From: Advenella mandrilli
GTDB lineage: Bacteria; Pseudomonadota; Gammaproteobacteria; Burkholderiales; Burkholderiaceae_B
NCBI RefSeq assembly: GCF_016595155.1
Contig: NZ_JAENGP010000001.1
Coordinates: forward strand, 281,771-345,770
Length of the DNA: 64,000 nt
Reading direction: 5' to 3'
The position numbers were made by a program, and so were the translations under genes. The notes under the pieces were generated by a model, which did not search any database, had not been told where the DNA came from, and saw only the letters and a program-made list of their open reading frames with translations. Shown piece by piece: positions 18,725 through 27,877 of the stretch (position 1 is the first letter of the stretch; each line of letters opens with the position of its first letter).

Positions 18725-18749
18725 AAAGCCGGCAATAGCCGGCTTTTTT
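18725..18749 (+). terminator. Rho-independent terminator after rplI
   Basis: The stem GCCGGC-AATA-GCCGGC (18728-18743), flanked by AAA on the left and TTTTTT on the right, ends the ribosomal operon 33 bases after the rplI stop. Confidence 0.92.
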
Positions 18750-18862
18750 ACGTATATACTTATAGATTGCACTGGATAAAACTATCCTTGGTTTTGCCCT
18801 TTCTATTTCTTTACGCGTGATGGTTGCGCGCCTCATTAAACACCTCCCTTATTTGAATTAGC

Positions 18863-20254
18863 ATGAATGTAGTCGACCCTCAAATTGAATCACTTCGCCT
18901 GCCCCCTCACTCGATAGAGGCCGAGCAGTCGGTCTTGGGTGGTTTGTTACTGGATAACTCGGCACTTGAGCATATTTCGGATATCCTGAGTGAAGATGAT
19001 TTCTATCGCCATGATCACCGTGTCATTTGGCGCCATGTCAGTAAAATTATTCACCTGGACAGGCCGGCAGACGTCGTCACTATTTACGAGTCACTGGAAA
19101 CCGAAGGCAAGGCAGAGGAAATCGGGGGGCTTTCTTATCTTAATGCCCTGGCACAAAATACGCCTTCTGCTGCCAATATTCGACGCTATGCGGAAATTGT
19201 CCGTGAGCGTGCCATGTTGCGAAAGTTGGTTAGTATTGCCGATGAAATCGCCTCCGAAGCCCTGAATCCTAAAGGTAAGGAAGCGCGTCAGTTACTGGAT
19301 GAGGCAGAAGCCCGGATTTTCAAGATCGCCCAAGAAGGTACGCGCAACGAGAATGATTTCCATGAAATGAGCAAGTTGCTGATTGAGGTGGTGGATCGGA
19401 TTGATGAACTGGCACACAGGGACAATGCTTCGGATGTGACCGGTGTGCCTACCGGTTTTGTGGACCTTGACCGAAAAACATCGGGCATGCACCCGGGTGA
19501 TCTTATTATTGTGGCGGGCCGCCCATCCATGGGTAAAACCTCATTTTCCATGAATATTGGCGAGCACGTGGCGATTGACCAGGGCTTGCCAGTGGCGGTT
19601 TTCTCAATGGAAATGGGGGCCGTTCAGCTTGCTCAACGTATGTTGGGATCGGTAGGGCGCCTTGATCAGCAACGCATGCGTACCGGTCGCCTGCTAGATG
19701 AAGACTGGCCCAAAATTACCCATGCCATGCAGCTAATGCAAAATGCGCAAATTTTCATTGATGAAACGCCTGGCTTAAATCCAATTGACCTGCGGGCGCG
19801 TGCACGCCGGCTTACCCGTAAATGTGGTCAGCTGGGCGTGATTATTATTGACTACCTGCAGCTGATGTCGGGTAGCGGCAGTGGTGGCAAGAATGAAAAC
19901 AGGACCGCTGAAATTTCTGAAATCAGCCGTTCATTGAAGGGGTTGGCACGTGAGTTGAATTGTCCGGTTATTGCCTTGTCCCAGCTTAACCGAAGTCTTG
20001 AGCAACGTACCAACAAGCGGCCCATCATGAGTGACCTGCGCGAGTCGGGTGCGATTGAGCAGGATGCCGACTTGATTCTGTTTATTTACCGTGACGAGGT
20101 TTATCATCCGGAAACCCAGGATAAAGGGGCGGCTGAAATTATTATTGGCAAACAGCGTAATGGCCCGATTGGTACCGTGAAAATGACCTTTGCGGGTGAA
20201 AGCACCAAGTTCCTTAACTACATGGGCTCTGGCGACAGTTTTGTTTCAGACTAG
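18863..20254 (+). CDS. dnaB: Replicative DNA helicase
   Basis: DnaB is the hexameric 5'-3' helicase at the replication fork. The 463-residue protein has the N-terminal primase-interacting domain (PPHSIEAEQSVLGGLLLDN), the linker, and the RecA-type motor with Walker A GRPSMGKTS at 219-227 and the Walker B region VIIIDYLQLMSG. DnaB motif 4 (DLRESGAIEQDADLILFIYR) is intact. No intein is present. It lies after the rplI terminator with a 110-base gap, so it probably has its own promoter. Confidence 0.98.
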   Translation: MNVVDPQIESLRLPPHSIEAEQSVLGGLLLDNSALEHISDILSEDDFYRHDHRVIWRHVSKIIHLDRPADVVTIYESLETEGKAEEIGGLSYLNALAQNTPSAANIRRYAEIVRERAMLRKLVSIADEIASEALNPKGKEARQLLDEAEARIFKIAQEGTRNENDFHEMSKLLIEVVDRIDELAHRDNASDVTGVPTGFVDLDRKTSGMHPGDLIIVAGRPSMGKTSFSMNIGEHVAIDQGLPVAVFSMEMGAVQLAQRMLGSVGRLDQQRMRTGRLLDEDWPKITHAMQLMQNAQIFIDETPGLNPIDLRARARRLTRKCGQLGVIIIDYLQLMSGSGSGGKNENRTAEISEISRSLKGLARELNCPVIALSQLNRSLEQRTNKRPIMSDLRESGAIEQDADLILFIYRDEVYHPETQDKGAAEIIIGKQRNGPIGTVKMTFAGESTKFLNYMGSGDSFVSD

Positions 20255-20295
20255 TCTGGCCAATCACGCTGGCCCAGGTATGATCTGTTTCAAAT

Positions 20296-20334
20296 GAAAA
20301 ACCCCCAGCTACCCGAAAGGGGAGGCAGGGGGTT
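20296..20334 (-). terminator. Terminator of the PhoH-family gene
   Basis: Outer arms AACCCCC (20300-20306) and GGGGGTT (20328-20334) enclose an inner CCC-GAAA-GGG hairpin. Read on the minus strand the structure is followed by TTTTT, so it best serves the leftward PhoH-family gene ending at 20422. It may also stop the convergent dnaB transcript. Confidence 0.75.
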
Positions 20335-20421
20335 GATCGCTGTGGCAAATATCAATAAGTGGTGAACCGGTTTTCAATAAAGCGTGAAAAGTTCACCATC
20401 AGGGCTGAATTGCCATTTTTC

Positions 20422-22146
20422 TTATAAAGCCTCGCTGGCATAGTCAGCCAGGCGTGAGCGTTCACCTTTTTGCAGGGTGATATGCCCCGAGTGAGACCAT
20501 CCCTTGAAGCGGTCAACGACATAGGTCAGGCCTGAACTGCCCTCGGTTAAATAGGGGGTGTCAATTTGCGCAATATTACCCAGACAAACAATTTTGGTAC
20601 CCGGGCCCGCACGGGTGATCAGGGTTTTCATTTGCTTGGGGGTCAGGTTTTGCGCTTCATCAATAATGACGAACTTGTTCAGGAAGGTACGTCCACGCAT
20701 GAAATTAAGTGATTTGACCTTGATATGTGATTTGATGACTTCTTTGCTGGCGCTGCGATCCCAGTCGCCTGCCTCAGAGCGGATGCCCGAATTCAGGAAT
20801 TCCAGATTATCTTCAAGCGCGCCCATCCAGGGCTGCATTTTTTCCTCTTCGGTACCGGGTAAAAAACCAATATCTTCACCTACGGGAACCGTTACCCGGG
20901 TCATGATGATTTCAGTATAGCGTTTGGTTTCCAGTACCTGGGTAAGCCCCGAAGCTAACGCAAGAAGCGTTTTGCCAGTGCCTGCCTGGCCCAGAAGAGA
21001 CACAAAATCACAGTCGGGATTCATAAGCAGGTTAAGCGCGAAATTTTGTTCGCGGTTACGTGCCGTGATACCCCAGACGTTGTTTTTTTTGTGCGTGTAA
21101 TCACGCAGCGTGGCCAGTATGGCGGTTTTACCGTTAACCTCTTTGACTTGTGCATATAAAGGGGTATCGCCTTCAAGATAAACAAATTCATTAATAATGA
21201 ATTCAGGGCACAGTGGTCCTTTTATTTTGTAGTAGGTAATGCCCCCTTGCATCCAGGATTCCACATCTTTGCCGTGCCGGGTCCAGAAATTAGCGGGCAA
21301 TTGCATGATGCCGTCATACAGCAGGTCGGAATCTTCAAGAGAGTGGTCGTTCAGGTAGTCTTCGGCTTCCATGCCCAATGCGCGGGCCTTCAGACGCATA
21401 TTGATGTCTTTGGAAACCAGAATGACCTGACGGTTTGAATGTTGTTTTTGCAAGGTTCGGACAACGCTTAAAATCATGTTGTCGGCTTTGCCAGTGGGCA
21501 GGCTGATACCCAAGTTGCTTTCCATGCTTGAGGTCTGGAACAGCAGCAGGCCAGTTGCATCTTTGTTGCCCAGGGCATTGAGCTGCATGCCATAAAGGAT
21601 ATCGTCGGTTTCTGCGGCCAGGGCATCCAGGGAGCGGCTGACCTGCCGGGCATTGCGGGCCACTTCAGTCATGCCTTTTTTGTGATGATCCAGCTCTTCA
21701 AGTGTCATCATGGGCAGGAAAATATCGTGTTCCTGAAACCGGAATAGCGAAGAGGGGTCGTGCAACAGCACGTTGGTATCCAGTACAAACAGTTTTTTTG
21801 TTTCGGTGTCGGCCGTGGCTTTTGTGTTGTTAGCTGTTTTTTTGGCGACGGAAGGGGCTTTTACAGCGGCCGTTTTTGTCGCTGATTTTACGGCAGGTGG
21901 TGGCGGGCTTTTGCTTGCAACCGTTTTTGCTGCGGTTTTGCTTGCGGTTTTTGTGGCGCTGGAGTGTTGAAGGGGCGCTTTTGCCGGTTGAACCGCCTTT
22001 GCCGCGACCTTGCTTGTTGTTGCCGGGGTGTCAGCGACGGCTGTTTTGGGGCGCGAACGTGCTGCCGGGCTGCTTGTTGTTGGCGTGGCTATCGTACCAG
22101 CATCAATGATGTCGGCGGGTTTTGTTGGCAACTTGGGTAGTGGCAT
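20422..22146 (-). CDS. PIN-PhoH family ATPase with basic low-complexity N-terminal tail
   Basis: The 574-residue protein joins a PIN-type nuclease domain to a PhoH-type ATPase, as in PhoH2-like RNA helicase/RNase proteins. Residues 1-115 are low-complexity, rich in Ala, Lys, Thr and Pro. The PIN domain follows (KLFVLDTNVLLHD, Asp123). The PhoH domain has Walker A GQAGTGKT at 386-393 and Walker B VIIDEAQN. No Met occurs between 1 and 147, so the tail is needed to include the intact PIN start. Related Burkholderiales proteins have similar tails (recollection). The cellular role is not established; it may act in RNA metabolism. Confidence 0.85.
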   Translation of the reverse strand: MPLPKLPTKPADIIDAGTIATPTTSSPAARSRPKTAVADTPATTSKVAAKAVQPAKAPLQHSSATKTASKTAAKTVASKSPPPPAVKSATKTAAVKAPSVAKKTANNTKATADTETKKLFVLDTNVLLHDPSSLFRFQEHDIFLPMMTLEELDHHKKGMTEVARNARQVSRSLDALAAETDDILYGMQLNALGNKDATGLLLFQTSSMESNLGISLPTGKADNMILSVVRTLQKQHSNRQVILVSKDINMRLKARALGMEAEDYLNDHSLEDSDLLYDGIMQLPANFWTRHGKDVESWMQGGITYYKIKGPLCPEFIINEFVYLEGDTPLYAQVKEVNGKTAILATLRDYTHKKNNVWGITARNREQNFALNLLMNPDCDFVSLLGQAGTGKTLLALASGLTQVLETKRYTEIIMTRVTVPVGEDIGFLPGTEEEKMQPWMGALEDNLEFLNSGIRSEAGDWDRSASKEVIKSHIKVKSLNFMRGRTFLNKFVIIDEAQNLTPKQMKTLITRAGPGTKIVCLGNIAQIDTPYLTEGSSGLTYVVDRFKGWSHSGHITLQKGERSRLADYASEAL

Positions 22147-22211
22147 TCGTTATACTCTTATTCCGGGTTTACCTGCATGCACTGGCATGTAGTTAATGGG
22201 TTGGATTGGTT

Positions 22212-22682
22212 TTATGCAATTTCCTTGACGGCTTCAAGTACTTTGTCTGCATGACCGGGCACTCTCAGGCCGCGCCACTCCTGTACCAGAATTCCCTGGC
22301 TGTTAATCAGGAATGTGCTGCGTTCAATTCCTCTGACCTGTTTGCCATACATGTTCTTCAGTTTCATGACGCCAAACTGCTTGCATAACTGCTCTTCGGG
22401 GTCGGCAATCAGGGGGAATGGCAATTCATGTTTGTTGCTGAAATTCGTGTGTGTTTTCAGGGAATCACGTGAAACGCCAATGATTTCCGTATTCAGACTC
22501 TGAAACTGTTCATATCGGTCACGAAAGTCCTGTGCTTCTACCGTGCATCCGGGTGTGTTGTCTTTGGGATAAAAGTACAGGACAACATTTTTACCCTTTA
22601 GTGTATCAAGGTCGATGGGCCCCAGATGGCTTTCCGCCGTGAAGGCCGGTGTTTGTTCTCCAACTACGGGTAGATCGCTCAT
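22212..22682 (-). CDS. bcp: Thiol peroxidase, BCP/PrxQ type
   Basis: Bcp reduces hydrogen peroxide and organic peroxides using a peroxidatic Cys. The 156-residue protein has FYPKDNTPGCTVEAQDFRD with Cys46 as the peroxidatic residue. The resolving Cys found five residues later in E. coli Bcp is replaced by Gln51; the only other Cys is Cys100, which could resolve instead as in PrxQ variants with a more distant Cys, or the enzyme could be 1-Cys. The start ATG directly abuts the stop of the upstream gene (TGA-ATG), which indicates coupling. Confidence 0.92.
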   Translation of the reverse strand: MSDLPVVGEQTPAFTAESHLGPIDLDTLKGKNVVLYFYPKDNTPGCTVEAQDFRDRYEQFQSLNTEIIGVSRDSLKTHTNFSNKHELPFPLIADPEEQLCKQFGVMKLKNMYGKQVRGIERSTFLINSQGILVQEWRGLRVPGHADKVLEAVKEIA

Positions 22683-23135
22683 TCAATCATTTCCTTTTTC
22701 TTCGTTTAACATCAGTGCAACGGCAACATTGCGTCCTTCGGACATTAACACATTATAAGTGCGTGCAGCGGCCTGCGAGTCCATGCACTCGATGCCAATT
22801 CTGGCGCTTAAGAGTGGGGCCAGGATTTGTGGGGGAATAAACACTTGTTTTTCTCCGGTGCCAATAAGCAGGATATCCGGCGCATTGTCGTAAGAGGTAC
22901 CTGGGTTATCTTCAAGAAAATCAAGGGCGCTGGCCGGCCTGGCTGTTACACCGGCAGCCAGTTCCAGCAATTGGGTGTTAATGTCAGCGATTTTTTTAAC
23001 CGGCCATGATGTGATTGGGCCTTCCGGTTTGAAACAGATGGCATTTTCGTAGCGGATATCATTGACATCAATATAATTTTCGCCATAGCGGGTAACGGTA
23101 TTTAACGCAGAACGTTCTTCTTTCTGTAATTGCAC
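22683..23135 (-). CDS. Mth938-like domain protein (DUF498/NDUFAF3 family)
   Basis: The 150-residue protein matches the Mth938 fold family by the pattern YGENYIDVNDIRYENAICFKP, SWPV, PDILLIGTGEKQVFIPP and GIECMDSQAAARTYNVLMSEGRNVAVALML. Eukaryotic relatives (NDUFAF3) help assemble respiratory complex I; the bacterial function is unknown. It is the first gene of a two-gene minus-strand unit with bcp, whose ATG follows its TGA without a gap. It is divergent from alaC. Confidence 0.85.
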   Translation of the reverse strand: MQLQKEERSALNTVTRYGENYIDVNDIRYENAICFKPEGPITSWPVKKIADINTQLLELAAGVTARPASALDFLEDNPGTSYDNAPDILLIGTGEKQVFIPPQILAPLLSARIGIECMDSQAAARTYNVLMSEGRNVAVALMLNEEKGND

Positions 23136-23304
23136 TTTTTCTCCTTATACATACTAATCATATTCTATCTATATTTCATGTTTGTGATGATGTTAAGGGC
23201 ATGATATCAATTGAATGCCTGTTATGAGATTATCGATCCAATCCTGCATTAAAATAGAAAAAAGATGTTTTTATACAAATTTTTACGAAACCGCGTAAAA
23301 CTAT

Positions 23305-23333
23305 TTGATCATGCTGTTTATATGCGCTAGATT
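23305..23333 (+). promoter_or_regulatory. Candidate promoter of alaC-hom-thrC
   Basis: TTGATC (23305-23310), a 17-base spacer and TAGATT (23328-23333) lie about 50 bases before the alaC ATG in an AT-rich gap of roughly 245 bases. Both hexamers match consensus at four of six positions. No attenuator or leader peptide rich in Thr/Ile codons is evident. Confidence 0.4.
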
Positions 23334-23381
23334 AATAGGTTTTATCGCGTTTTATTTATTTCTGTTTAAAAGGTGTTGGCC

Positions 23382-24569
23382 ATGAGGCATTTTCCACGTA
23401 TAGAGCGACTTCCTCCGTATATTTTCAATATTACCGGAGAGCTGAAGATGGCGGCGCGTCGGCGTGGCGAAGATATTATTGATATGTCCATGGGCAACCC
23501 GGATAATCCTACGCCGGGACATATTGTCAAAAAAATGGTCGAGGCCGCCGAACGGCCAAATACACATGGTTATTCCGTTTCCAAGGGTATTCCACGTTTG
23601 CGCAAGGCCATTACAGACTGGTACCTGCATCGTTATCAAATTTCCTTTGACCCCGATAAAGAAGCCATTGTCACCATTGGTTCCAAAGAGGGCCTGGCGC
23701 ACTTAATGCTGGCTACCCTTGACCGTGGCGATACCGTCCTTGTACCAAACCCCAGTTACCCCATCCATATTTATGGTGCGGTCATTGCTGGCGCCAATAT
23801 CCGCTCTGTGCCCATGACACCGGGTATTGATTTTTTCGAAGAAATTGAAAAGGCGGTGCGTGAGTCTATTCCCAAGCCAAAAATGATGATTCTGGGCTTT
23901 CCCAGCAATCCAACTGCGCAATGCGTAGATCTGCCATTTTTTGAGCGTGTGGTAAAACTGGCCAAAGAGCACGATATCATCGTGGTGCACGATCTGGCTT
24001 ATGCCGACATCACTTTTGACGGCTATGTCGCACCTTCTATCATGCAGGTGCCTGGTGCCAAAGATGTGGCGGTAGAGTTCTTCACCATGAGTAAAAGCTA
24101 TAACATGGCTGGTTGGCGTATTGGTTTCATGGTGGGCAACGAAGAAATTGTCACTGCCTTGGCCCGCATGAAAAGCTATCACGATTACGGTACTTTCACG
24201 CCCATCCAGGTAGGTGCCATCGCAGCCCTTGAGGGACCTCAGGATTGTGTCAAGGAAGTGGTTGCCCAGTACCAGAAACGTCGTGATGTTCTATGCAAAG
24301 GTTTGCACGAAGCGGGCTGGATGGTTGAGGTCCCCAAAGCATCCATGTATATCTGGGCCGAGATCCCCGAACCCTATAAACATATGGGCTCACTGGAGTT
24401 TTCTAAAAAAGTGCTGGCCGAAGCCAAGGTGGCGGTTTCTCCCGGTGTCGGTTTTGGCGAATATGGTGATAATTACGTTCGTTTTGCGCTTATCGAAAAT
24501 GAGCAGCGCATTCGCCAGGCAGTACGCGGTATCAAGGAAATGTTCAGGAAGGATGGGTATCTCAAATGA
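23382..24569 (+). CDS. alaC: Alanine/valine-pyruvate aminotransferase, AlaC type
   Basis: This class I/II PLP aminotransferase converts pyruvate and glutamate to alanine and 2-oxoglutarate. I start it at the ATG at 23382 (395 residues), with AAAGG nine bases before; a GTG at 23373 would add three residues. Signatures are [23 protein letters not shown], the PLP lysine in [15 protein letters not shown] (Lys238) and [17 protein letters not shown]. Its last four bases overlap the hom start, so it is co-translated with the threonine genes, the usual Burkholderiales arrangement. Confidence 0.94.
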   Translation: MRHFPRIERLPPYIFNITGELKMAARRRGEDIIDMSMGNPDNPTPGHIVKKMVEAAERPNTHGYSVSKGIPRLRKAITDWYLHRYQISFDPDKEAIVTIGSKEGLAHLMLATLDRGDTVLVPNPSYPIHIYGAVIAGANIRSVPMTPGIDFFEEIEKAVRESIPKPKMMILGFPSNPTAQCVDLPFFERVVKLAKEHDIIVVHDLAYADITFDGYVAPSIMQVPGAKDVAVEFFTMSKSYNMAGWRIGFMVGNEEIVTALARMKSYHDYGTFTPIQVGAIAALEGPQDCVKEVVAQYQKRRDVLCKGLHEAGWMVEVPKASMYIWAEIPEPYKHMGSLEFSKKVLAEAKVAVSPGVGFGEYGDNYVRFALIENEQRIRQAVRGIKEMFRKDGYLK

Positions 24570-25876
24570 GTTTAAAGCCAATTAAGGTGGGGTTGCTAGG
24601 GTTTGGGGTTGTGGGTGGCGGCACCTATTCGGTATTAACCCGTAACGCCGAAGAAATTGCCCGCCGTGCGGGTCGCAACATTGACATCGTGCGTGTAGCA
24701 ACCCGTACGCCGTCCAAGGCAAAAGCCGTGTTTGGCGAAGCTTTGCCGGTTGATGATGATCTGATGGGGCTGGTTTCCGATCCCAATATTGATATTGTGG
24801 TTGAGCTGATTGGCGGTGAAACCCAGGCACGTGAACTGGTCATGCAGGCCATTGCCAATGGCAAACACGTTGTAACGGCCAACAAGGCCTTGCTGGCCAT
24901 GCACGGCAACGAGATTTTTGCCGCCGCCAGTAAAAAGGGCGTTATGGTTGCCTTTGAGGCGGCCGTGGCTGGGGGTATTCCCATTGTCAAGGCTATTCGT
25001 GAAGGGTTAACCGCCAACCGTATCCAGTGGGTGGCCGGTATTATTAATGGTACCACCAACTTCATCCTTAGCGAAATGCGCCACCGTGGTTTGCCCTTTG
25101 AAACCGTCCTGTCCGAGGCGCAACGGCTGGGTTATGCCGAAGCCGACCCTACCTTTGATGTGGAAGGGGTAGATGCCGCGCACAAGCTCACTTTATTGGC
25201 GTCTTTGGCATTTGGTATTCGCGTTCAGTTTGACAAGGCTTATACAGAAGGTATTACCACGCTTAAACAGGAAGACATTGGCCATGCCGAGCGTCTTGGC
25301 TATCGCATCAAGTTGCTGGGGATTGCCAAACGTCGTTCCAATGGCATCGAGTTGCGGGTACATCCAACATTGGTGCCCGCCAGCAAACTAATTGCCAATG
25401 TGGAAGGCGCCATGAATGCAGTGCTGGTCAAGGGTGATGCGATTGGTGAAACCATGTATTACGGCGCCGGTGCAGGTGCCGAGCCAACCGCTTCTGCAGT
25501 GGTGGCCGATCTGGTTGATGTAACCCGCATGCATACGTCTGACCCCGAAAACCGGGTGCCGCATTTGGCTTTCCAACCCAATGCCTTGGCCGATTTTGAT
25601 ATTCTTCCCATCTCCGAAATCAGGACTTCCTACTATTTGCGGTTTAACGTTGAAGACCGTCCTGGTGTGCTGGCCGACTTAACCCGTATCCTGGCAGACA
25701 AGTCCATCTCCATCAACGCTATGGTTCAAGAGCAAAAAGGAGAGGGTAGTGCCGCCATTATTATCCTTACGCACGAAGCACGCGAAGGAGATGTGGTTGA
25801 TGCCATCCGACAAATTGAAAACCTTGGCTTTGTCCACTCTTCTGTAACTCGTATTCGTATGGAAAATTTATCATGA
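24566..25876 (+). CDS. hom: Homoserine dehydrogenase
   Basis: Hom reduces aspartate-semialdehyde to homoserine, the branch to threonine and methionine. The 436-residue protein has the Rossmann motif [16 protein letters not shown] near residues 8-23, the catalytic region [14 protein letters not shown] with the conserved Asp/Lys environment ([17 protein letters not shown]), and a C-terminal ACT domain from about 352 ([20 protein letters not shown]) for threonine feedback. It overlaps alaC and thrC by four bases each (ATGA junctions). No aspartate kinase domain is fused. Confidence 0.98.
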   Translation: MSLKPIKVGLLGFGVVGGGTYSVLTRNAEEIARRAGRNIDIVRVATRTPSKAKAVFGEALPVDDDLMGLVSDPNIDIVVELIGGETQARELVMQAIANGKHVVTANKALLAMHGNEIFAAASKKGVMVAFEAAVAGGIPIVKAIREGLTANRIQWVAGIINGTTNFILSEMRHRGLPFETVLSEAQRLGYAEADPTFDVEGVDAAHKLTLLASLAFGIRVQFDKAYTEGITTLKQEDIGHAERLGYRIKLLGIAKRRSNGIELRVHPTLVPASKLIANVEGAMNAVLVKGDAIGETMYYGAGAGAEPTASAVVADLVDVTRMHTSDPENRVPHLAFQPNALADFDILPISEIRTSYYLRFNVEDRPGVLADLTRILADKSISINAMVQEQKGEGSAAIIILTHEAREGDVVDAIRQIENLGFVHSSVTRIRMENLS

Positions 25877-27282
25877 GATATATTTCTACCCGTGGCGGGA
25901 TGGCAGCCATTCCCTTTTCTGAAATCCTGCTAGAGGGTCTGGCACGTGACGGTGGCCTGGCCATGCCCGAAAGTCTTCCCCAGGTAAGTCGCGAAATGCT
26001 GGCTTCCTGGCGTAGCCTTTCTTATGCAGACCTGGCTACCCAGGTACTGAAACTGTTTATCACCGATATTCCTGAAGAGGATTTGTCCAAACTTACCCAC
26101 GCAGCATATAACAGCCAGGTGTTTAACAGCGAAGCCATTGTGCCGCTTAAGCCGCTTGGTAATGGTCTTACGCTGGTAGGCCTTTCCGAAGGGCCCACGC
26201 TGGCCTTCAAGGACATGGCCATGCAGTTCCTGGGGCAAGTGTTTGAATATGTCCTGGCGCGCAAAAACACCACCATCAATATCCTGGGTGCCACTTCCGG
26301 TGATACCGGTTCGGCGGCTGAATATGCCTTGCGTGGCAAGAAAGGGGTCGGGGTCTTCATGTTATCGCCCTATGGCCGCATGAGTGATTTCCAGCGTGCG
26401 CAAATGTATTCCTTGCAAGATGAAAACATTCATAACCTGTCGGTGCATGGTGTCTTTGATGATTGCCAGGATATTGTCAAGGTACTGGCCTCAGACCTTG
26501 ATTTTAAAGAAAAGTACCGTATCGGAGCGGTCAACTCCATTAACTGGGCCCGCATTTCTGCGCAGGTGGTTTATTATTTCTGGGCCTGGCTGCGTGCCAC
26601 CAGCCATGAAGACCAGCAGGTTTCCTTTGCGGTTCCTTCTGGTAATTTCGGCAATATCCTGTCGGGACATATTGCCCGTAGCATGGGCTTGCCGGTGCGT
26701 CGGCTGGTGCTGGCGACCAACGAAAACAACGTCCTCGAAGAGTTTTTCCGTACGGGTGTATACAAGCCCCGTTCCGCCGAACAAACCTTTGCCACGTCCA
26801 GCCCATCCATGGATATTTCCAAAGCCTCCAATTTCGAGCGTTTTGTTTATGATCTGGTTGATCAGGATGCCGGCAAGGTGAAAGGCTTGTGGGAATCCCT
26901 GGCGCATAATGGTTCATTTGACTTAAGCGAGCTTAAACCTTTATTTGAAGAAAAATTCGGTTTTGTGGGAGGGCAAAGCTCTCATGCCGATCGTTTGCAA
27001 ACCATTAAAACGGTTTATGAGCAGGAGGGTGTACTAATTGACCCTCATACGGCCGATGCCGTGAAAGTGGCCCGCCAGTATCAGGAAGAGGGCATCCCCA
27101 TGCTGGTCCTGGAAACGGCACTGCCTGCCAAGTTTAATGAAACCATCCAAGAGGCCATTGGCCAGCCGGCACCGGTTCCCGAACATCTGAAAGGACTGGC
27201 CGACTTGCCGCAGAAAGTAACCGTCATGGACTGCAATGTTGAACAGGTTCGTTCATACATTCAGGAACACGTACAGTTGTAA
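25873..27282 (+). CDS. thrC: Threonine synthase
   Basis: ThrC converts O-phosphohomoserine to threonine using PLP. The 469-residue protein starts [20 protein letters not shown] and carries the PLP lysine in TLAFKDMAMQFLG (Lys113), plus LGATSGDTGSAAEYAL and VPSGNFGNILSGHIA. It belongs to the longer class of threonine synthases, as in E. coli and yeast. Its start overlaps the hom stop by four bases. A stem-loop at 27293-27312 follows. Confidence 0.98.
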   Translation: MRYISTRGGMAAIPFSEILLEGLARDGGLAMPESLPQVSREMLASWRSLSYADLATQVLKLFITDIPEEDLSKLTHAAYNSQVFNSEAIVPLKPLGNGLTLVGLSEGPTLAFKDMAMQFLGQVFEYVLARKNTTINILGATSGDTGSAAEYALRGKKGVGVFMLSPYGRMSDFQRAQMYSLQDENIHNLSVHGVFDDCQDIVKVLASDLDFKEKYRIGAVNSINWARISAQVVYYFWAWLRATSHEDQQVSFAVPSGNFGNILSGHIARSMGLPVRRLVLATNENNVLEEFFRTGVYKPRSAEQTFATSSPSMDISKASNFERFVYDLVDQDAGKVKGLWESLAHNGSFDLSELKPLFEEKFGFVGGQSSHADRLQTIKTVYEQEGVLIDPHTADAVKVARQYQEEGIPMLVLETALPAKFNETIQEAIGQPAPVPEHLKGLADLPQKVTVMDCNVEQVRSYIQEHVQL

Positions 27283-27292
27283 GTCATATTTC

Positions 27293-27312
27293 AGGGGCAC
27301 TTCGGTGCCCTT
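27293..27312 (+). terminator. Probable terminator after thrC
   Basis: AGGGGCAC-TTCG-GTGCCCTT forms an eight-pair stem (one G-U) with a stable TTCG tetraloop, 10 bases after thrC. Only a broken T run (TTGTT) follows, so termination may be partial. Confidence 0.6.
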
Positions 27313-27391
27313 GTTCATGCGGTGGCTGCCTACATGCTTGTCAGCAAACGGCACCTTCATTAATACCGTTCATTCATCACCTTGCTAAGTC

Positions 27392-27775
27392 ATGACCCTG
27401 TTTGCACCCGGTAATTTTTTTGCTGTAGCCATCGGCGCAGCCCTTGGCGCTGTTTTACGCTGGTTGTTGGGCATTGCCTTTAACCAGGAGTCCTGGCCGT
27501 GGGGTACCTTGCTGGCCAATTGTCTGGGTGGTTTGCTTATTGGCCTGTTAATTGGCTTTTTCTCGATTAACGAGCATACCCCTTTATGGGTAAGGCTGTT
27601 TCTGGTTACCGGATTTCTGGGTGGGTTAACCACTTTTTCTACTTTTTCGGCAGAAACCCTGCAATTTTTACTGAAGGGTCAATGGTTGTGGGCGGGTGCC
27701 TATATGGGTATCAGTCTGGCAAGCACCTTGCTGTTAACCGCCTTGGGTGTGTGGCTGGTTCAGCTATTCAAGTAA
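27392..27775 (+). CDS. crcB: Fluoride channel FluC/CrcB
   Basis: CrcB is a dual-topology dimeric channel that exports fluoride. The 127-residue protein has four membrane segments and the family motifs GAALGAVLRWLLG, NCLGGLLIGLLIG and GFLGGLTTFSTFSAE (with the Phe-box residues and central sodium-site Gly/Thr). It stands alone between thrC and the NO-response genes. The 110-base gap upstream shows no recognisable fluoride riboswitch, though such switches often precede crcB. Confidence 0.95.
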   Translation: MTLFAPGNFFAVAIGAALGAVLRWLLGIAFNQESWPWGTLLANCLGGLLIGLLIGFFSINEHTPLWVRLFLVTGFLGGLTTFSTFSAETLQFLLKGQWLWAGAYMGISLASTLLLTALGVWLVQLFK

Positions 27776-27813
27776 GCATTTATTGATTATTTCTATGGTA
27801 AGAATAGCTTTTG

Positions 27814-27848
27814 CTTTATAAGATGTATATAATGTATATCTTATAAAG
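27814..27848. promoter_or_regulatory. NsrR operator upstream of nnrS-nsrR
   Basis: A 17-1-17 dyad centred at 27831 has arms CTTTATAAGATGTATAT and ATGTATATCTTATAAAG, complementary at 15 of 17 positions. Its core at 27820-27842 fits the 11-1-11 NsrR consensus, with half-sites AAGATGTATAT and ATGTATATCTT. It lies 30 bases before the nnrS ATG, where a bound repressor would block transcription. Since nsrR is the second gene of this unit, autoregulation is likely. Confidence 0.85.
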
Positions 27849-27877
27849 TAACGATAAAGCTAAACAGGGGTCAACAC

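Noticed and set aside
20422..22146. Reading the basic tail of the PhoH-family gene as a frameshift or repeat expansion artefact
   Set aside because: The frame is open without stops into the PIN domain, and no internal Met is available before residue 147; similar tails exist in relatives as far as I recall.
23136..23381. Possible threonine attenuator before alaC-hom-thrC
   Set aside because: No leader peptide rich in Thr/Ile codons and no terminator-antiterminator pair.
27283..27391. Possible fluoride riboswitch before crcB
   Set aside because: No sequence like the crcB-motif pseudoknot; the only structure is the thrC terminator-like hairpin.
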